A stretch of DNA of 64,000 nt from contig MKSR01000006.1 of assembly GCA_001898145.1 (NCBI GenBank), positions 164,123-228,122 of the forward strand, in the 5' to 3' direction. The notes below the pieces were generated by a model that worked only from the letters and a program-made list of their open reading frames with translations, was not told the DNA's origin and ran no database searches. Of this stretch, positions 42,317-51,331 are shown piece by piece; position 1 is the stretch's first letter, and every line of letters begins with the position of its first letter. The stretch is from Dyadobacter sp. 50-39 (GTDB taxonomy: Bacteria > Bacteroidota > Bacteroidia > Cytophagales > Spirosomataceae). Made by a program: the position numbers and the translations under genes.

Positions 42317-43771
42317 CTACTTTTCCGCAAGTCGGCTCGCATTCAACAATTTGCGAAGCTCGCCCTGGACATGACCCGATGACGGCCTTGCGGCATGCGT
42401 CGCCACCATCCGGCCATTGGCATCGATCAGCAGGTAGCGCGGGATTCCCCACACGTGGTAGAGATTCCATACGGATCCGGGCGCGTCGGTACCACTGAGC
42501 ATGTGGCGGCCGGCAGGGACCCTGTTACCCGCTACCATTTTCTTCCATGCCAGCGTGTCCTGGTCGACGGACACATACAGGAATGCAACCTGATCGTTGT
42601 CTTTAAATGCCGCATGTACCTTTTTGGAATCGGGGAACTCTCCCAGGCACGGACTGCACCACGTCGCCCAGATGTCGACATAAACTATCTTCCCGCGTAA
42701 GTCCGATAGTGCCAGCCTTTTCCCGTCGGGCGTCATACCTTCGAAGTCCGGCGCGGGCTTTCCCGGGCCGATCTTTTCCCAGCGGGCAATATCTTCACGG
42801 ATCACTTTTTTAAAATCTTCGGAAGCTACTTCTCTTTCGAGGACAGCCGCAAGTTTTACCATATTAGGTGAAAGTCCGTTCAGGCCGATCTGAACATCAG
42901 CACTTATGACCCTTACAAAGTCTTCAATGAGTTTCGGGTAATTCGCTGCCTTTATTTTCTTTTCCACTAACATCGAGAAAACAGATTCGAGGCTATCTCC
43001 TTCCAGCTCATCGTTTTCTTCATAAACAGCATTATTGATCCGATGCTGGTAAAACTGCGAAGCAACAAGCGAATAATCAAACATTCCGGTTTGTAATGCC
43101 ACAGTATCCAACGGTAAATGCTCTGCAACTTTTTTAACCGAAGCAGGTATTTCCGAAGTATCTTTTCCAATCGCAAAATTATATTGGTAAAAAACAACAT
43201 GCATGCCGGTTTGACGGCTCAGGAGGTTTATTCGTTCTTCCTCCGCATTTTTATCCGTTTTCAGTTTAGCCAGTAAGTGACCGTAGCTTTTATCCAGCGA
43301 ATCTTTTGCCTTTAAAAATTCTTCCGCTTGGAGTTGGAAATAATAAGTACCGTTCCATTTTTCGAAATTACTTCTCAACTGCTGCATCTCATTCAATGCC
43401 TGATTGACCGCCGCACCGTCCCCCTCAAACGCAATCGCCAGCTTCGCTCCCTGCTGGGAAGGCACGACGCTGATTTCATCGCCCGGATACATTAAAATAC
43501 CCGCAGCGATCTGATTTCCATTGATGTGGGCAAACACGGGGCCGTCTGCCATCACTTCGACCACCCCTTTCCCCGTACTATCCAGCCTGACTTTTCCCAA
43601 ATCGATCGTGGATACGTTGACCATATTAACCCTTCCAACCGAAATGGTATCTCCGGCCGCTTTGGGATAATTGATGGAAATCCTAACCAAATCCTTTTTC
43701 TCACGGCCACAGCCAAGTAATTGAATCGCAATACCGATGAGAAGGCAATTGCAGTAAACAAAGCAGCGCAT
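42317..43771 (-). CDS. TlpA-like thiol-disulfide lipoprotein
   Basis: This encodes 484 residues with lipoprotein signal ending QLLGC (Cys21). Residues about 30-130 form a DUF4369-like beta domain (RISINYPKAAGDTISVG; MYPGDEISVVP), a helical middle follows, and from about residue 345 there is a thioredoxin-fold domain (KPAPDFEGMTPDGKRLALSDLRGKIVYVDIWATWC) with active site CSPC and the cis-Pro in VWGIPRYLLID. Such proteins reduce or resolve disulfides in the periplasm, often in cytochrome maturation. It is convergent with the nitrate operon and stands alone. Confidence 0.88.
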   Translation of the reverse strand: MRCFVYCNCLLIGIAIQLLGCGREKKDLVRISINYPKAAGDTISVGRVNMVNVSTIDLGKVRLDSTGKGVVEVMADGPVFAHINGNQIAAGILMYPGDEISVVPSQQGAKLAIAFEGDGAAVNQALNEMQQLRSNFEKWNGTYYFQLQAEEFLKAKDSLDKSYGHLLAKLKTDKNAEEERINLLSRQTGMHVVFYQYNFAIGKDTSEIPASVKKVAEHLPLDTVALQTGMFDYSLVASQFYQHRINNAVYEENDELEGDSLESVFSMLVEKKIKAANYPKLIEDFVRVISADVQIGLNGLSPNMVKLAAVLEREVASEDFKKVIREDIARWEKIGPGKPAPDFEGMTPDGKRLALSDLRGKIVYVDIWATWCSPCLGEFPDSKKVHAAFKDNDQVAFLYVSVDQDTLAWKKMVAGNRVPAGRHMLSGTDAPGSVWNLYHVWGIPRYLLIDANGRMVATHAARPSSGHVQGELRKLLNASRLAEK

Positions 43772-43902
43772 TGATTTTGAAATTTGGTTAAAGAATAGCT
43801 TCTCAAATCCATTACGCTGGCAAAATAACTTTTTGTTGAATTATTTATTTGAATAATTGAATTATAAGACTTCCTATTGCCATTCCAAATCAGCATTCGT
43901 TG

Positions 43903-46137
43903 TTACCTCTTCCATAATTTCAAAACAATCTGCCCGCTGCCCGAAGCGACGAAATATAATCCGGGCGGTAGTGGGCGGGCATCAAATGTGTGCGTGTTAC
44001 CATTTTTAGCTACTTGTTCAAGCCAGAATTGGTTTCCGTTCATATCATACACTTTTATTGTTCTGAGCGGAGCCTTGTCAGGCAAGACGGACGCAAACGA
44101 ACCTTCCATAATAAAATAATCCGGAACCGGGTTCGGATAAATTTTTACTGGCACTGCATCGCCGCATTGGGCAGCGACTATCCGTGTTTCCTGCGTGCTG
44201 CCATCGGCATCATATTCTTTAATGCGGTAATAACCGTAGTTTAATGCAGATTCCACTTCAAAGAAATAGTCATTGATTCCCTTTGAATTTCCCTTTGCCG
44301 GCACGGTGCCTATTGTCTCCCAGTGCCGTGCGTCCTTCCCCGCGATAATTTCAAAACGGTCCGCGTGCAGTTCCTCCGTCGTTTGCCAGCTCAGCCTTAC
44401 GCCGGTACCGCGGCATTCGGCGTGGAATTTACTGAATGTCACCGGCAATGGCCCAAGGCTTTTGGTCAATGTGTTGTTGCGCGTGATCAACCACACCTCC
44501 GGATCGAAAACTACCTCGGTAGCTTCGAAACCCAGATTTTCCGCGAAAAACTGGCCATTGGACGTGTGATTGAGTACCACCAGCTTCTCCTGATTGGTAT
44601 TCGCATTTCGGAAAAGCAAGGGCACGGGCAACCGGAAGAAGCTCACAGATGCATGGGATTGCGTTTGGCCCAGCTTCACCTGCACCGAGTTGCCCGCCGG
44701 GAACCATTCCACCTGGTACGACGGATACCCCTGACCGGTAAACCATTGATCGAAAAAATAGGTCAGGTCCTTCCCGCTGGCTGTTTCCAGGTGGCTCTTC
44801 AGATTGGCCGTGCTCACATAGCCGTAGGCCAGTGCCGGATCGTTGATGTAGTTGTAAATGGCTGTAAAAAAAGTAGCGTCACCCAATATCCACCGCAGCA
44901 TGTAAAGCAGATGCGAGCCTTTGAGGTAGCTCAGGCGGTTGCTGAAAATGCGGTTGACGTCATTCACATTATCCACCCAAACCGAGCCGCCCGGCGCCGA
45001 TGTGATGCTGTTGATTTCATTGATACGGGTTATTTTAATATTGGCGGGGTATTTCGCTTCCAGGTAAATGCTGGCCAGGTGCGTAGCAAAGCCCTCGTTC
45101 AGCCAGATGTCCTGCCAGCTCCCGCAGGTGACCTTGTCGCCAAACCACTGGTGCCCCAACTCGTGCGCAATGAGCGTTTCGGCCATGTTGACCATGAATG
45201 AGCAGGTCTGATGCTCCATTCCCCCACCCCAGCCGAACTGGACGTGCCCGTATTTTTCATTTTTGAAGGGGTAATCACCGAAAAGGCTGCTGAACTGCAC
45301 CATCGCATTGAGGGCATTTTGAACACCATTCTGAAAATTTACCTGGCTTTCGGGGTAACAATAGGTTTTGAAAGGCACGTTGGTGCCGCCGATGAGTACA
45401 CTGGTGTCAAGCACATTATAGTTGGTCACCGCGATGGCTACCAGGTAACTGGCTATCGCATAGCGGTGTTTCCAATGCGTCCGTATTTTGGAGCCGGCCA
45501 CCGGAGTTTCACTTTTCAGCAAACCATTCGAAGCAGCCTTGTAAGTAGCCGGATGGGTGATGTAAATGTCCAGGGAATCGGCCTTGTCGTCGAGGCCGTT
45601 TTTGCAGGGCCACCAGTCGCGGCTGCCGTAGGGCTCGCTGAGCGTCCATAACACCGGCGTCGCGGACGGCCCGTGCGTGGTAACGACAAATGCTGCGTTG
45701 ACGGCAGTCGGCGTCCCTTCGTAGCTGATCGTGACCGAATCCTGCACGCCTTGGGCGAGCGGGTTTTGCAGGGTGACAGTGAGCGCGTCGTCGGCGTGTG
45801 AAAAGGCCACATTGCTTCCCCGCTGCTGCACGGCCGTCACCGTCAATGCGACAGACAAATCCAGCGTGACACTGTTTCCGGCGGCACTCATCACAAAATG
45901 GGGCGTCACGTTCCCTTTGATATAGTTCACGGCGGGGTCCACTTCCCATTCGCAGCGGTAGTACTTCACATCAAAATTATTGGACGCCATGACCCGCAGC
46001 CCGGCCGCCGTCGTGCGTAATCCGGCGCTCTTGCTTTCGAGCGCGGCAATGTCCGAGGTGGTGAAATCCGCGGCGGAGTGCTGCGCAAATGCCGGTCCGG
46101 CGAGCAGGAAAAGGAATAGCAGTACAAAAATTTTCAT
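43903..46137 (-). CDS. M1 family aminopeptidase with T9SS C-terminal domain
   Basis: This encodes about 744 residues from ATG at 46137 with signal peptide ending GPAFAQ. The metallopeptidase domain includes GGGMEHQTCSFM (the GAMEN-like exopeptidase loop), zinc site HELGHQWFGD and the third ligand Glu in WLNEGFATH. After the peptidase comes a fibronectin-like segment (FSKFHAECRGTGVRLSWQTTEELHADRFEI), then a type A sorting domain (IYPNPVPDYFIMEGSF; LRTIKVYDMNGNQ; LPPGLYFVASGSGQIVLKLWKR) that would direct it through type IX secretion to the surface. It trims N-terminal residues from peptides. Confidence 0.9.
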   Translation of the reverse strand: MKIFVLLFLFLLAGPAFAQHSAADFTTSDIAALESKSAGLRTTAAGLRVMASNNFDVKYYRCEWEVDPAVNYIKGNVTPHFVMSAAGNSVTLDLSVALTVTAVQQRGSNVAFSHADDALTVTLQNPLAQGVQDSVTISYEGTPTAVNAAFVVTTHGPSATPVLWTLSEPYGSRDWWPCKNGLDDKADSLDIYITHPATYKAASNGLLKSETPVAGSKIRTHWKHRYAIASYLVAIAVTNYNVLDTSVLIGGTNVPFKTYCYPESQVNFQNGVQNALNAMVQFSSLFGDYPFKNEKYGHVQFGWGGGMEHQTCSFMVNMAETLIAHELGHQWFGDKVTCGSWQDIWLNEGFATHLASIYLEAKYPANIKITRINEINSITSAPGGSVWVDNVNDVNRIFSNRLSYLKGSHLLYMLRWILGDATFFTAIYNYINDPALAYGYVSTANLKSHLETASGKDLTYFFDQWFTGQGYPSYQVEWFPAGNSVQVKLGQTQSHASVSFFRLPVPLLFRNANTNQEKLVVLNHTSNGQFFAENLGFEATEVVFDPEVWLITRNNTLTKSLGPLPVTFSKFHAECRGTGVRLSWQTTEELHADRFEIIAGKDARHWETIGTVPAKGNSKGINDYFFEVESALNYGYYRIKEYDADGSTQETRIVAAQCGDAVPVKIYPNPVPDYFIMEGSFASVLPDKAPLRTIKVYDMNGNQFWLEQVAKNGNTHTFDARPLPPGLYFVASGSGQIVLKLWKR

Positions 46138-46242
46138 AGCGCACATTGTTCGGTAAGTACATCAAAGTCAATGCACTAACTTAAACAATTGCGGACAATT
46201 CCTGCCGCGTTTCCGATCTAATGTGCGAACGGGCGGTTCTGA

Positions 46243-46956
46243 TCAAATGGTGGTAAGTCCCGAACAAAATCCGAGCAGCTTTTCTAAATCTGCCCCACTG
46301 CCGAAATCGATGCGGTTCTCGCGCATGTAACGTGCGAGCGAACGCCGGTGCCGCCCGAATACCCGCAGAAAGGCACGTCGCGACGCGGGGTGAACGATCC
46401 GGTTCTGATCGACCAGAAAATAAGTGGTCTTCACCCGCCAACGCTCGTCTGAGGCATTATTTTCCCACTGAAAATGCCCGCCCTGATTGCTCACCATCAT
46501 CGCCCTCGAAGCGTTTCCCTCAGAAGCCGAGAAATGCTGCCCCGAATGGCTGAGACTGCTTCCGGCGGGCTCAGGCTGCGTTCGCGCCGCCAGCGTGACC
46601 CGCCCGTAACCGCCGATCACCTCCATATCCGAGTAAGTCTCGGTGAGGACGAAGCGGCGATCGCCCGCTTCTACGTAATCGATCAGAAACTTGCCCGTGA
46701 ACAGCAGCGTATCCGCCTGCGGGTTCAGAAACTGCATCTGCCCCCGCTGGAAATGGTAATTAAGCAGTGCTTCCCGCTTCGTACCATTCCGAAAATAGAC
46801 CATTCCTTTGACGAACGCGGGAAACAGATAAACCGCCGCCTGCTTGCACTGTGCAGCCGGGCGAACAACTCCGCCCCGGGACGTCAAAGCGTGTATGGAT
46901 TCGTTCAGGAATACGTTAGAATGAATGAGCAGCGAAGCAAGCAGCAGTGTTTTCAT
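46243..46956 (-). CDS. Hypothetical exported protein
   Basis: This encodes 237 residues. The N-terminus MKTLLLASLLIHSNVFLNESIHA is signal-peptide-like. The body has GMVYFRNGTKREALLNYHFQRGQMQFLNPQADTLLF and VKTTYFLVDQNRIVHPASRRAFLRVFGRHRRSL, which hint at a beta-rich domain, with a basic C-terminal helix region. I do not recognise the family. It lies 106 bp upstream of the M1 peptidase on the same strand. Confidence 0.6.
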   Translation of the reverse strand: MKTLLLASLLIHSNVFLNESIHALTSRGGVVRPAAQCKQAAVYLFPAFVKGMVYFRNGTKREALLNYHFQRGQMQFLNPQADTLLFTGKFLIDYVEAGDRRFVLTETYSDMEVIGGYGRVTLAARTQPEPAGSSLSHSGQHFSASEGNASRAMMVSNQGGHFQWENNASDERWRVKTTYFLVDQNRIVHPASRRAFLRVFGRHRRSLARYMRENRIDFGSGADLEKLLGFCSGLTTI

Positions 46957-47288
46957 AGCGGTCGCAGGAAAGTCAGTGAGGTTGAATCTTCTTCATAAAG
47001 ATGTTACCCGCTCATAACCATACTCTTCCGCCGTCATGATTTTTACCAATTATTTCACAACATCGTTATTTCACGGCGAAAGAAGCCACACATTATGAAG
47101 AATTTTTCCACATCAAATTCTAGAAAAATCGGCATAATTCGAAATTATTCGTAATACTATTACTACATTTAAAATATAAAACGTATATATTTCTGTTCAT
47201 CCGGGCCATAATGGCTTGCTAGCGTTATCTGAGTGTTAAAAATGGATATAAGGGCACAATTTTGTTGCCCTATCTGTCCTCAACAAAG
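46957..47288. other. AT-rich intergenic stretch
   Basis: About 330 bp without a gene, between two genes pointing away from each other. It is AT-rich, and carries a small hairpin AGGGCACAA-TTT-TGTTGCCCT (47252-47272) just before the next start codon. I see nothing else definite. Confidence 0.5.
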
Positions 47289-47678
47289 ATGTTCATGATG
47301 GAAATCGGAGCAATCAAGGCAGTACATCTATATACCTACCGACGATTATATATTACGGCCGAACTGGAACTGAACCTGAAAGGGGTAAAATATACGTTTG
47401 GCGGGCACGATGTGTTTTTGTCGGGCATGCATGGAGGCGAATCCGCGGATCCTCCCTACCTGGGACGGTTTCTTTACAGGTGCATGCAAGTATGCCGCGT
47501 CGACAATTGGGAGGAGCTCAAGAATTCAAAGATACTCGCGGAAATACAGCACGGCAAAGTAGTGGCGATCGCCGACACAGCAGGTAACAACTGGTTTAAC
47601 CCCGCCCAGGAGTTCAGCGCTATGGATCAGGAGAGAGTGCAGGCTGAATCTTCATTACGGGAAAATCCTAAATCTTAG
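47289..47678 (+). CDS. Hypothetical protein
   Basis: This encodes 129 residues from ATG at 47289 (MFMMEIGAIKAVHLYTYRRL); a TTG at 47262 is in frame. There is no signal or membrane segment. Blocks such as KGVKYTFGGHDVFLSGMHGG and IADTAGNNWFNPAQEFSAMDQERV are not known to me. It is probably a cytoplasmic protein of unknown function. Confidence 0.55.
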   Translation: MFMMEIGAIKAVHLYTYRRLYITAELELNLKGVKYTFGGHDVFLSGMHGGESADPPYLGRFLYRCMQVCRVDNWEELKNSKILAEIQHGKVVAIADTAGNNWFNPAQEFSAMDQERVQAESSLRENPKS

Positions 47679-47694
47679 TCTGTCCTGTACCCTT

Positions 47695-47889
47695 TTATTC
47701 CAGCCGAACCTCATAAGTACCAGTCTCAGTTTTCTCCGGCACTGCCAGTTCCAAATGTTCCTTCTGATTCACCCTCAGGTAGTTTTCGACAGCAAGTATT
47801 GCGTCGTTCTCCGTCTCTGCGCCCGACACCGTCAGAACCACTCCCGGTTCCAACCGCCCCGTCTCATCTCTGTTCGTTATACTTGGCAT
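47695..47889 (-). CDS. Small hypothetical protein
   Basis: This encodes 64 residues from ATG at 47889 (MPSITNRDETGRLEPGVVLTVSGAETENDAILAVENYL); a TTG at 47919 is in frame. It is acidic, has no signal peptide, and is convergent with the hypothetical at 47289-47678 (16 bp apart). No family is recognised. A terminator-like hairpin lies just upstream. Confidence 0.5.
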   Translation of the reverse strand: MPSITNRDETGRLEPGVVLTVSGAETENDAILAVENYLRVNQKEHLELAVPEKTETGTYEVRLE

Positions 47890-47921
47890 TTTGATAGTTT
47901 TTAGTTTGCTCACTTCCAAAC

Positions 47922-47951
47922 AGAGCCGGACATCCTGAAATGCCCGGCTCT
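47922..47951. terminator. Terminator hairpin
   Basis: AGAGCCGG (47922-47929) and CCGGCTCT (47944-47951) form an 8-bp stem with a 14-nt loop. It follows the stop of the Thr/Pro-rich gene by 42 nt on the minus strand; the T-rich tail is better on the plus strand (TTATTT). Confidence 0.6.
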
Positions 47952-47993
47952 TTATTTAGGATATTTTCATGCTAGTTAGCTATCTCCACTACC

Positions 47994-48572
47994 TCAGGGG
48001 ATTCTGGCCGGCGTAGTGCTGCTGCTGGGGGCAGTGGATGATGGAATAGTGGTGCTTTGCGGAACCTGTGCCGGCTGAGTGGTTGAACCTGGGACACTTG
48101 TTCTTGGCACATTGTTACTGCCCGGGTTGGTACCTTGCTGCAAGCTTCCAGGAGTGGTCGTACGCGGAACTGCATTCGGGTCAGTAGTCGTAGATGGCCG
48201 GGTGGTTGAACCGGGCGACGTAGTACTTCCGGGCGTGGTTACACTGCTCGGAACAGTGCTCGAAGGAACAGTAGATGGCTGCGTCGTACCCGGCACCGTG
48301 GACGGCGTGGTGGTCGACGACGGCTGCGTTACCGAGCTTCCCGGCCTTACGGCACCCGGCAGGTCGGATGGCTGCACAGTGGCACCAGGTACCGTTTTGG
48401 GTTGCGTAGTGCTACTCGGGTAAGTCGACGGCTGCGTAGTGCTCGGCACGGTCGCGGGTTGGGTACTCGACGGCGTTGTCGCTGGAGTAGTTGTCTGTGC
48501 AAAGGCACTTGTGCCAAAGGCCGCGCCACCGATGATACTTAATGCGATGATATTCAACTTCAAAGCTTTCAT
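47994..48572 (-). CDS. Secreted Thr/Pro/Ser-rich repeat protein
   Basis: This encodes 192 residues from ATG at 48572, with signal peptide MKALKLNIIALSIIGGAAFG ending TSAFAQ. The whole mature part is low complexity: short imperfect units such as TTPSTVPGTTQPS, TTQPKTVPG and TTSPGSTTRPS. Such a chain should be extended and could be a target for O-glycosylation on Thr/Ser in Bacteroidota. No enzyme domain is present. It is divergent from the DUF899 gene. Confidence 0.65.
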   Translation of the reverse strand: MKALKLNIIALSIIGGAAFGTSAFAQTTTPATTPSSTQPATVPSTTQPSTYPSSTTQPKTVPGATVQPSDLPGAVRPGSSVTQPSSTTTPSTVPGTTQPSTVPSSTVPSSVTTPGSTTSPGSTTRPSTTTDPNAVPRTTTPGSLQQGTNPGSNNVPRTSVPGSTTQPAQVPQSTTIPSSTAPSSSTTPARIP

Positions 48573-48739
48573 GACAATGTATGTTTGGTTGATGAATGTG
48601 TTCATTAATGAGGTCTGTTTAGAAAAAGAATCATACCAGAAGCGTGTTTGTCTCAAACGCCCCCTTAAATAGACGTTTTCACACTCCTTGTTTACATGAA
48701 TTATTCGAGAGTTTTGTGTTGAACTAAATCCAGCAACCA

Positions 48740-49516
48740 ATGGAAAGACAAACGGACATCCTCACCGGCCGCTTGGAGGAAAGCCTGGCAACCCACCGGG
48801 TCGTATCCCAGGAAGAATGGACCAAAGCGCGGAAAGACCTGCTCAAAAAGGAAAAAGAGCTGACGCGGCTGAATGACGAACTGAGCCGCCAGCGCCGCGC
48901 ATTGCCCTGGGTAAAGATCGACAAATCGTACATCTTCGAGGGTAGCGAGGGAAAACTCTGGCTGTCAGACCTTTTCTACGGAAAAAGCCAGCTGATCGTG
49001 TACCATTTCATGTTCGCCCCGGATTGGGAAGAAGGTTGCCCGGGCTGCTCATTCCTGGCCGATCATATCGACGGCGCCAACCTCCATTTGCAGCACCACG
49101 ACGTGTCGGTGGTAGTGGTCTCACGCGCACCGCTGGCAAAGCTCCTTGCATTCAAAAAGCGGATGGGCTGGAAGTTCAACTGGGTTTCTTCCCAGGGCAG
49201 TGATTTCAATTACGACTTCCATGTGTCTTTTACCGAAGATCAGCTCAAAAACGGGACGATTTACTACAATTTTGAATATTCCAAACACGATGACGGTACG
49301 GAATCGCCGGGAACCAGCGTGTTTTATAAGGACCGGACAGGAAACATTTTCCACACTTATTCCAGCTACTCGCGCGGCGGCGACGTCCTTATCGGTGCGC
49401 ACAACTACCTGGACTTAACGCCCAAAGGCAGAAATGAAGACGGAATCATGGACTGGATGCGCCATCATGACAAATACGAAAATTTCAAAAACGATTCGGG
49501 CAGTTGCTGCCATTAG
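48740..49516 (+). CDS. DUF899 thioredoxin-like protein
   Basis: This is a 258-residue cytoplasmic protein. The opening (THRVVSQEEWTKARKDLLKKEKELTRLNDELSRQRRALPWV) and the thioredoxin-like core (LIVYHFMFAPDWEEGCPGCSFLADHIDGANLHL; VVVSRAPLAKLLAFKKRMGW; VFYKDRTGNIFHTYSSYSRG) are the DUF899 family. A CPGC motif could be redox active. The unusual C-terminus SGSCCH ends in a vicinal dithiol. Family function is unestablished. Confidence 0.9.
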   Translation: MERQTDILTGRLEESLATHRVVSQEEWTKARKDLLKKEKELTRLNDELSRQRRALPWVKIDKSYIFEGSEGKLWLSDLFYGKSQLIVYHFMFAPDWEEGCPGCSFLADHIDGANLHLQHHDVSVVVVSRAPLAKLLAFKKRMGWKFNWVSSQGSDFNYDFHVSFTEDQLKNGTIYYNFEYSKHDDGTESPGTSVFYKDRTGNIFHTYSSYSRGGDVLIGAHNYLDLTPKGRNEDGIMDWMRHHDKYENFKNDSGSCCH

Positions 49517-49681
49517 CACCGCATTTCCGAGACTATTCAGATATTTCGCATTTGTCTTCTTTCGTGCTATTATATTCGGCCTAATAGGTATTTATAATTT
49601 TTTTATTCGCAACATAGGGAAAAGTAGTCTTTAATTGTCTGGTGGGGGTAAATTCAAGCCAGCCCTTTTGACATCCGACTG

Positions 49682-50332
49682 ATGACTGCTTTTCCGCTCA
49701 ACCCACTGGAAGACGATTTCCCCGGCAAGCACCCGGAAAACCACGACCACACCCGGTCAGAGACGATCGTTCCCGATGACGAATGGTTGCTGCGCAGGCA
49801 GTTCGCCGAAGACCCCGAGAAGGCGTGCGAACTGCTTTTCAGGCGTTACTATGTGAACCTCTGCAACCACACGATCCGTTTTGTCCATTCCAGGGAAGTG
49901 GCGGAGGACATTGTCTCCGAGATTTTCACCGCATTCTGGCAAAACCAGACTTTCCTGCACGTTACCACCTCCTATCGCGCTTACCTCTACAAGTCGGTAC
50001 GGCATCGCGCGTACAATCACCTGAAATGGCAGGTGCGTTTTCAGCATTCGGCCGATGAGCCCGTTCATCTTTCGGAAAGCCCCAGCCCGCACGAAGCCCT
50101 GCAATACTCCGAACTGCATCAAAAGATCGAACTCATTGTTCGCGAACTGCCCGCACAATGCCGCCGCGCCTACCTTCTGAAACGTGTCGAGGGCAAAAAA
50201 TACGACGAAATCGCGCTGGAAATGAAGATCAGCGCCAAAGCGGTGGAAGCGCTCGTCAGCCGGGCACTCAGCCGCCTGCGCAAGGAATTGTCTGCGCACT
50301 GGGTCCTGTTCATCATGCTCTTTTTCTGCTAA
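49682..50332 (+). CDS. ECF-type RNA polymerase sigma factor (FecI-like)
   Basis: This is a 216-residue sigma-70 family member. Region 2 is LLFRRYYVNLCNHTIRFVHSREVAEDIVSEIFTAFWQNQ and region 4 is LPAQCRRAYLLKRVEGKKYDEIALEMKISAKAVEALVSRALSRLRKEL. The first ~30 residues are a loose acidic tail and the last few are hydrophobic (FIMLFFC). It is followed by FecR and an STN-containing SusC, so it should be activated by ligand binding at the outer membrane and turn on its own locus. Confidence 0.93.
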   Translation: MTAFPLNPLEDDFPGKHPENHDHTRSETIVPDDEWLLRRQFAEDPEKACELLFRRYYVNLCNHTIRFVHSREVAEDIVSEIFTAFWQNQTFLHVTTSYRAYLYKSVRHRAYNHLKWQVRFQHSADEPVHLSESPSPHEALQYSELHQKIELIVRELPAQCRRAYLLKRVEGKKYDEIALEMKISAKAVEALVSRALSRLRKELSAHWVLFIMLFFC

Positions 50333-50340
50333 TCCACACC

Positions 50341-51327
50341 ATGAAGGAATCTGTTATACGACAATTGCTATTTGATTTTTTTGAGGGGAAAACCACGTCT
50401 ATTCAGCGAAAAATGATCGAGGAATGGCTGGCCGAGTCGCCGAACGAGGAGCTGTTCTATCGCTATCTGGACGAGTGGGAGAACGAACATCCGCAGTTCG
50501 GCCCCGACCAGGAAATCGCGCTCGACCGCTTCCGCTCGGCGATGGCGGGAGGGAACGGCACCGGGCCGCATCGGGCAGGACCGGAAGCGGAGAGAACTTC
50601 CCGGCTGGGGCAATGGCTATGGCTGGCGGCCTCCATCGCCGTCATTACGATGGGCATTGCATTTCAAAAACAAATCCTGTACAAATCACTGGAATCGGGC
50701 CCCGGCAAGATGGTGACCTACCGGCTCAGCGAAGGCACCGAAGTGTTGCTGAACGCCAATTCGACGCTTTTGATACCCCGCTTCGGATTTCTGGGCGGCG
50801 ATCGGGAGGTACAACTGGACGGCGAGGCGGAATTCAAGGTCAAGCATACCCGCAGCCACGACCGCTTCGTGGTGAAAATGGGCGACCGATACCGGATCGA
50901 GGTGCTGGGTACCGAATTCGTCGCCTACTCGCGGGCACGAGGCAAAAGGGTATTCCTGAAAGAAGGCAAGGTTAAATTGGGCCTGCCCGAAGGCAGGCAG
51001 CTTTACATGAAGCCGGGTAACCTGTTCGTATCCGGCCGGAACGGCTCTTACAGAATGACCGCCCCCGCCGACACCCGCCCATATACAGCTTGGAAAGAGC
51101 AGACCTTTTATTTCAACAATACCTTGCTGTCGGACGTGGCGCAGCAGATCGGCGAACAGTTCGGCACCGAAGTACGTATACCCGACACGTTACTGGCGCA
51201 GCGGAGAATCGGCGGTATCTACAAGGCCGATCAGGTGGACGATCTGTTGCAGATCCTGTCCGAACTTATGCAGATAGAAATCATCCAGAAAGAGGATCAC
51301 ATTGAGCTAGCTATTCCTAAACCTTAA
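50341..51327 (+). CDS. FecR-like anti-sigma factor
   Basis: The ATG at 50341, 8 bp after the sigma stop, gives 328 residues; a longer in-frame extension to 50158 would overlap the sigma gene. Residues about 1-80 are the cytoplasmic sigma-binding part, a single membrane helix is at WLWLAASIAVITMGIAF (about 92-108), and the periplasmic FecR domain follows (TYRLSEGTEVLLNANSTLLIP; VEVLGTEFVAYS-type block), ending with DUF4974 (FYFNNTLLSDVAQQIGEQFGTEVRI). It transmits the SusC STN signal to the sigma factor. Confidence 0.93.
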   Translation: MKESVIRQLLFDFFEGKTTSIQRKMIEEWLAESPNEELFYRYLDEWENEHPQFGPDQEIALDRFRSAMAGGNGTGPHRAGPEAERTSRLGQWLWLAASIAVITMGIAFQKQILYKSLESGPGKMVTYRLSEGTEVLLNANSTLLIPRFGFLGGDREVQLDGEAEFKVKHTRSHDRFVVKMGDRYRIEVLGTEFVAYSRARGKRVFLKEGKVKLGLPEGRQLYMKPGNLFVSGRNGSYRMTAPADTRPYTAWKEQTFYFNNTLLSDVAQQIGEQFGTEVRIPDTLLAQRRIGGIYKADQVDDLLQILSELMQIEIIQKEDHIELAIPKP

Positions 51328-51331
51328 TAAT

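Noticed and set aside
49434-49634. 66-residue plus-strand frame after the DUF899 gene
   Set aside because: It overlaps the DUF899 C-terminus in another frame and then runs through AT-rich spacer; no family features.
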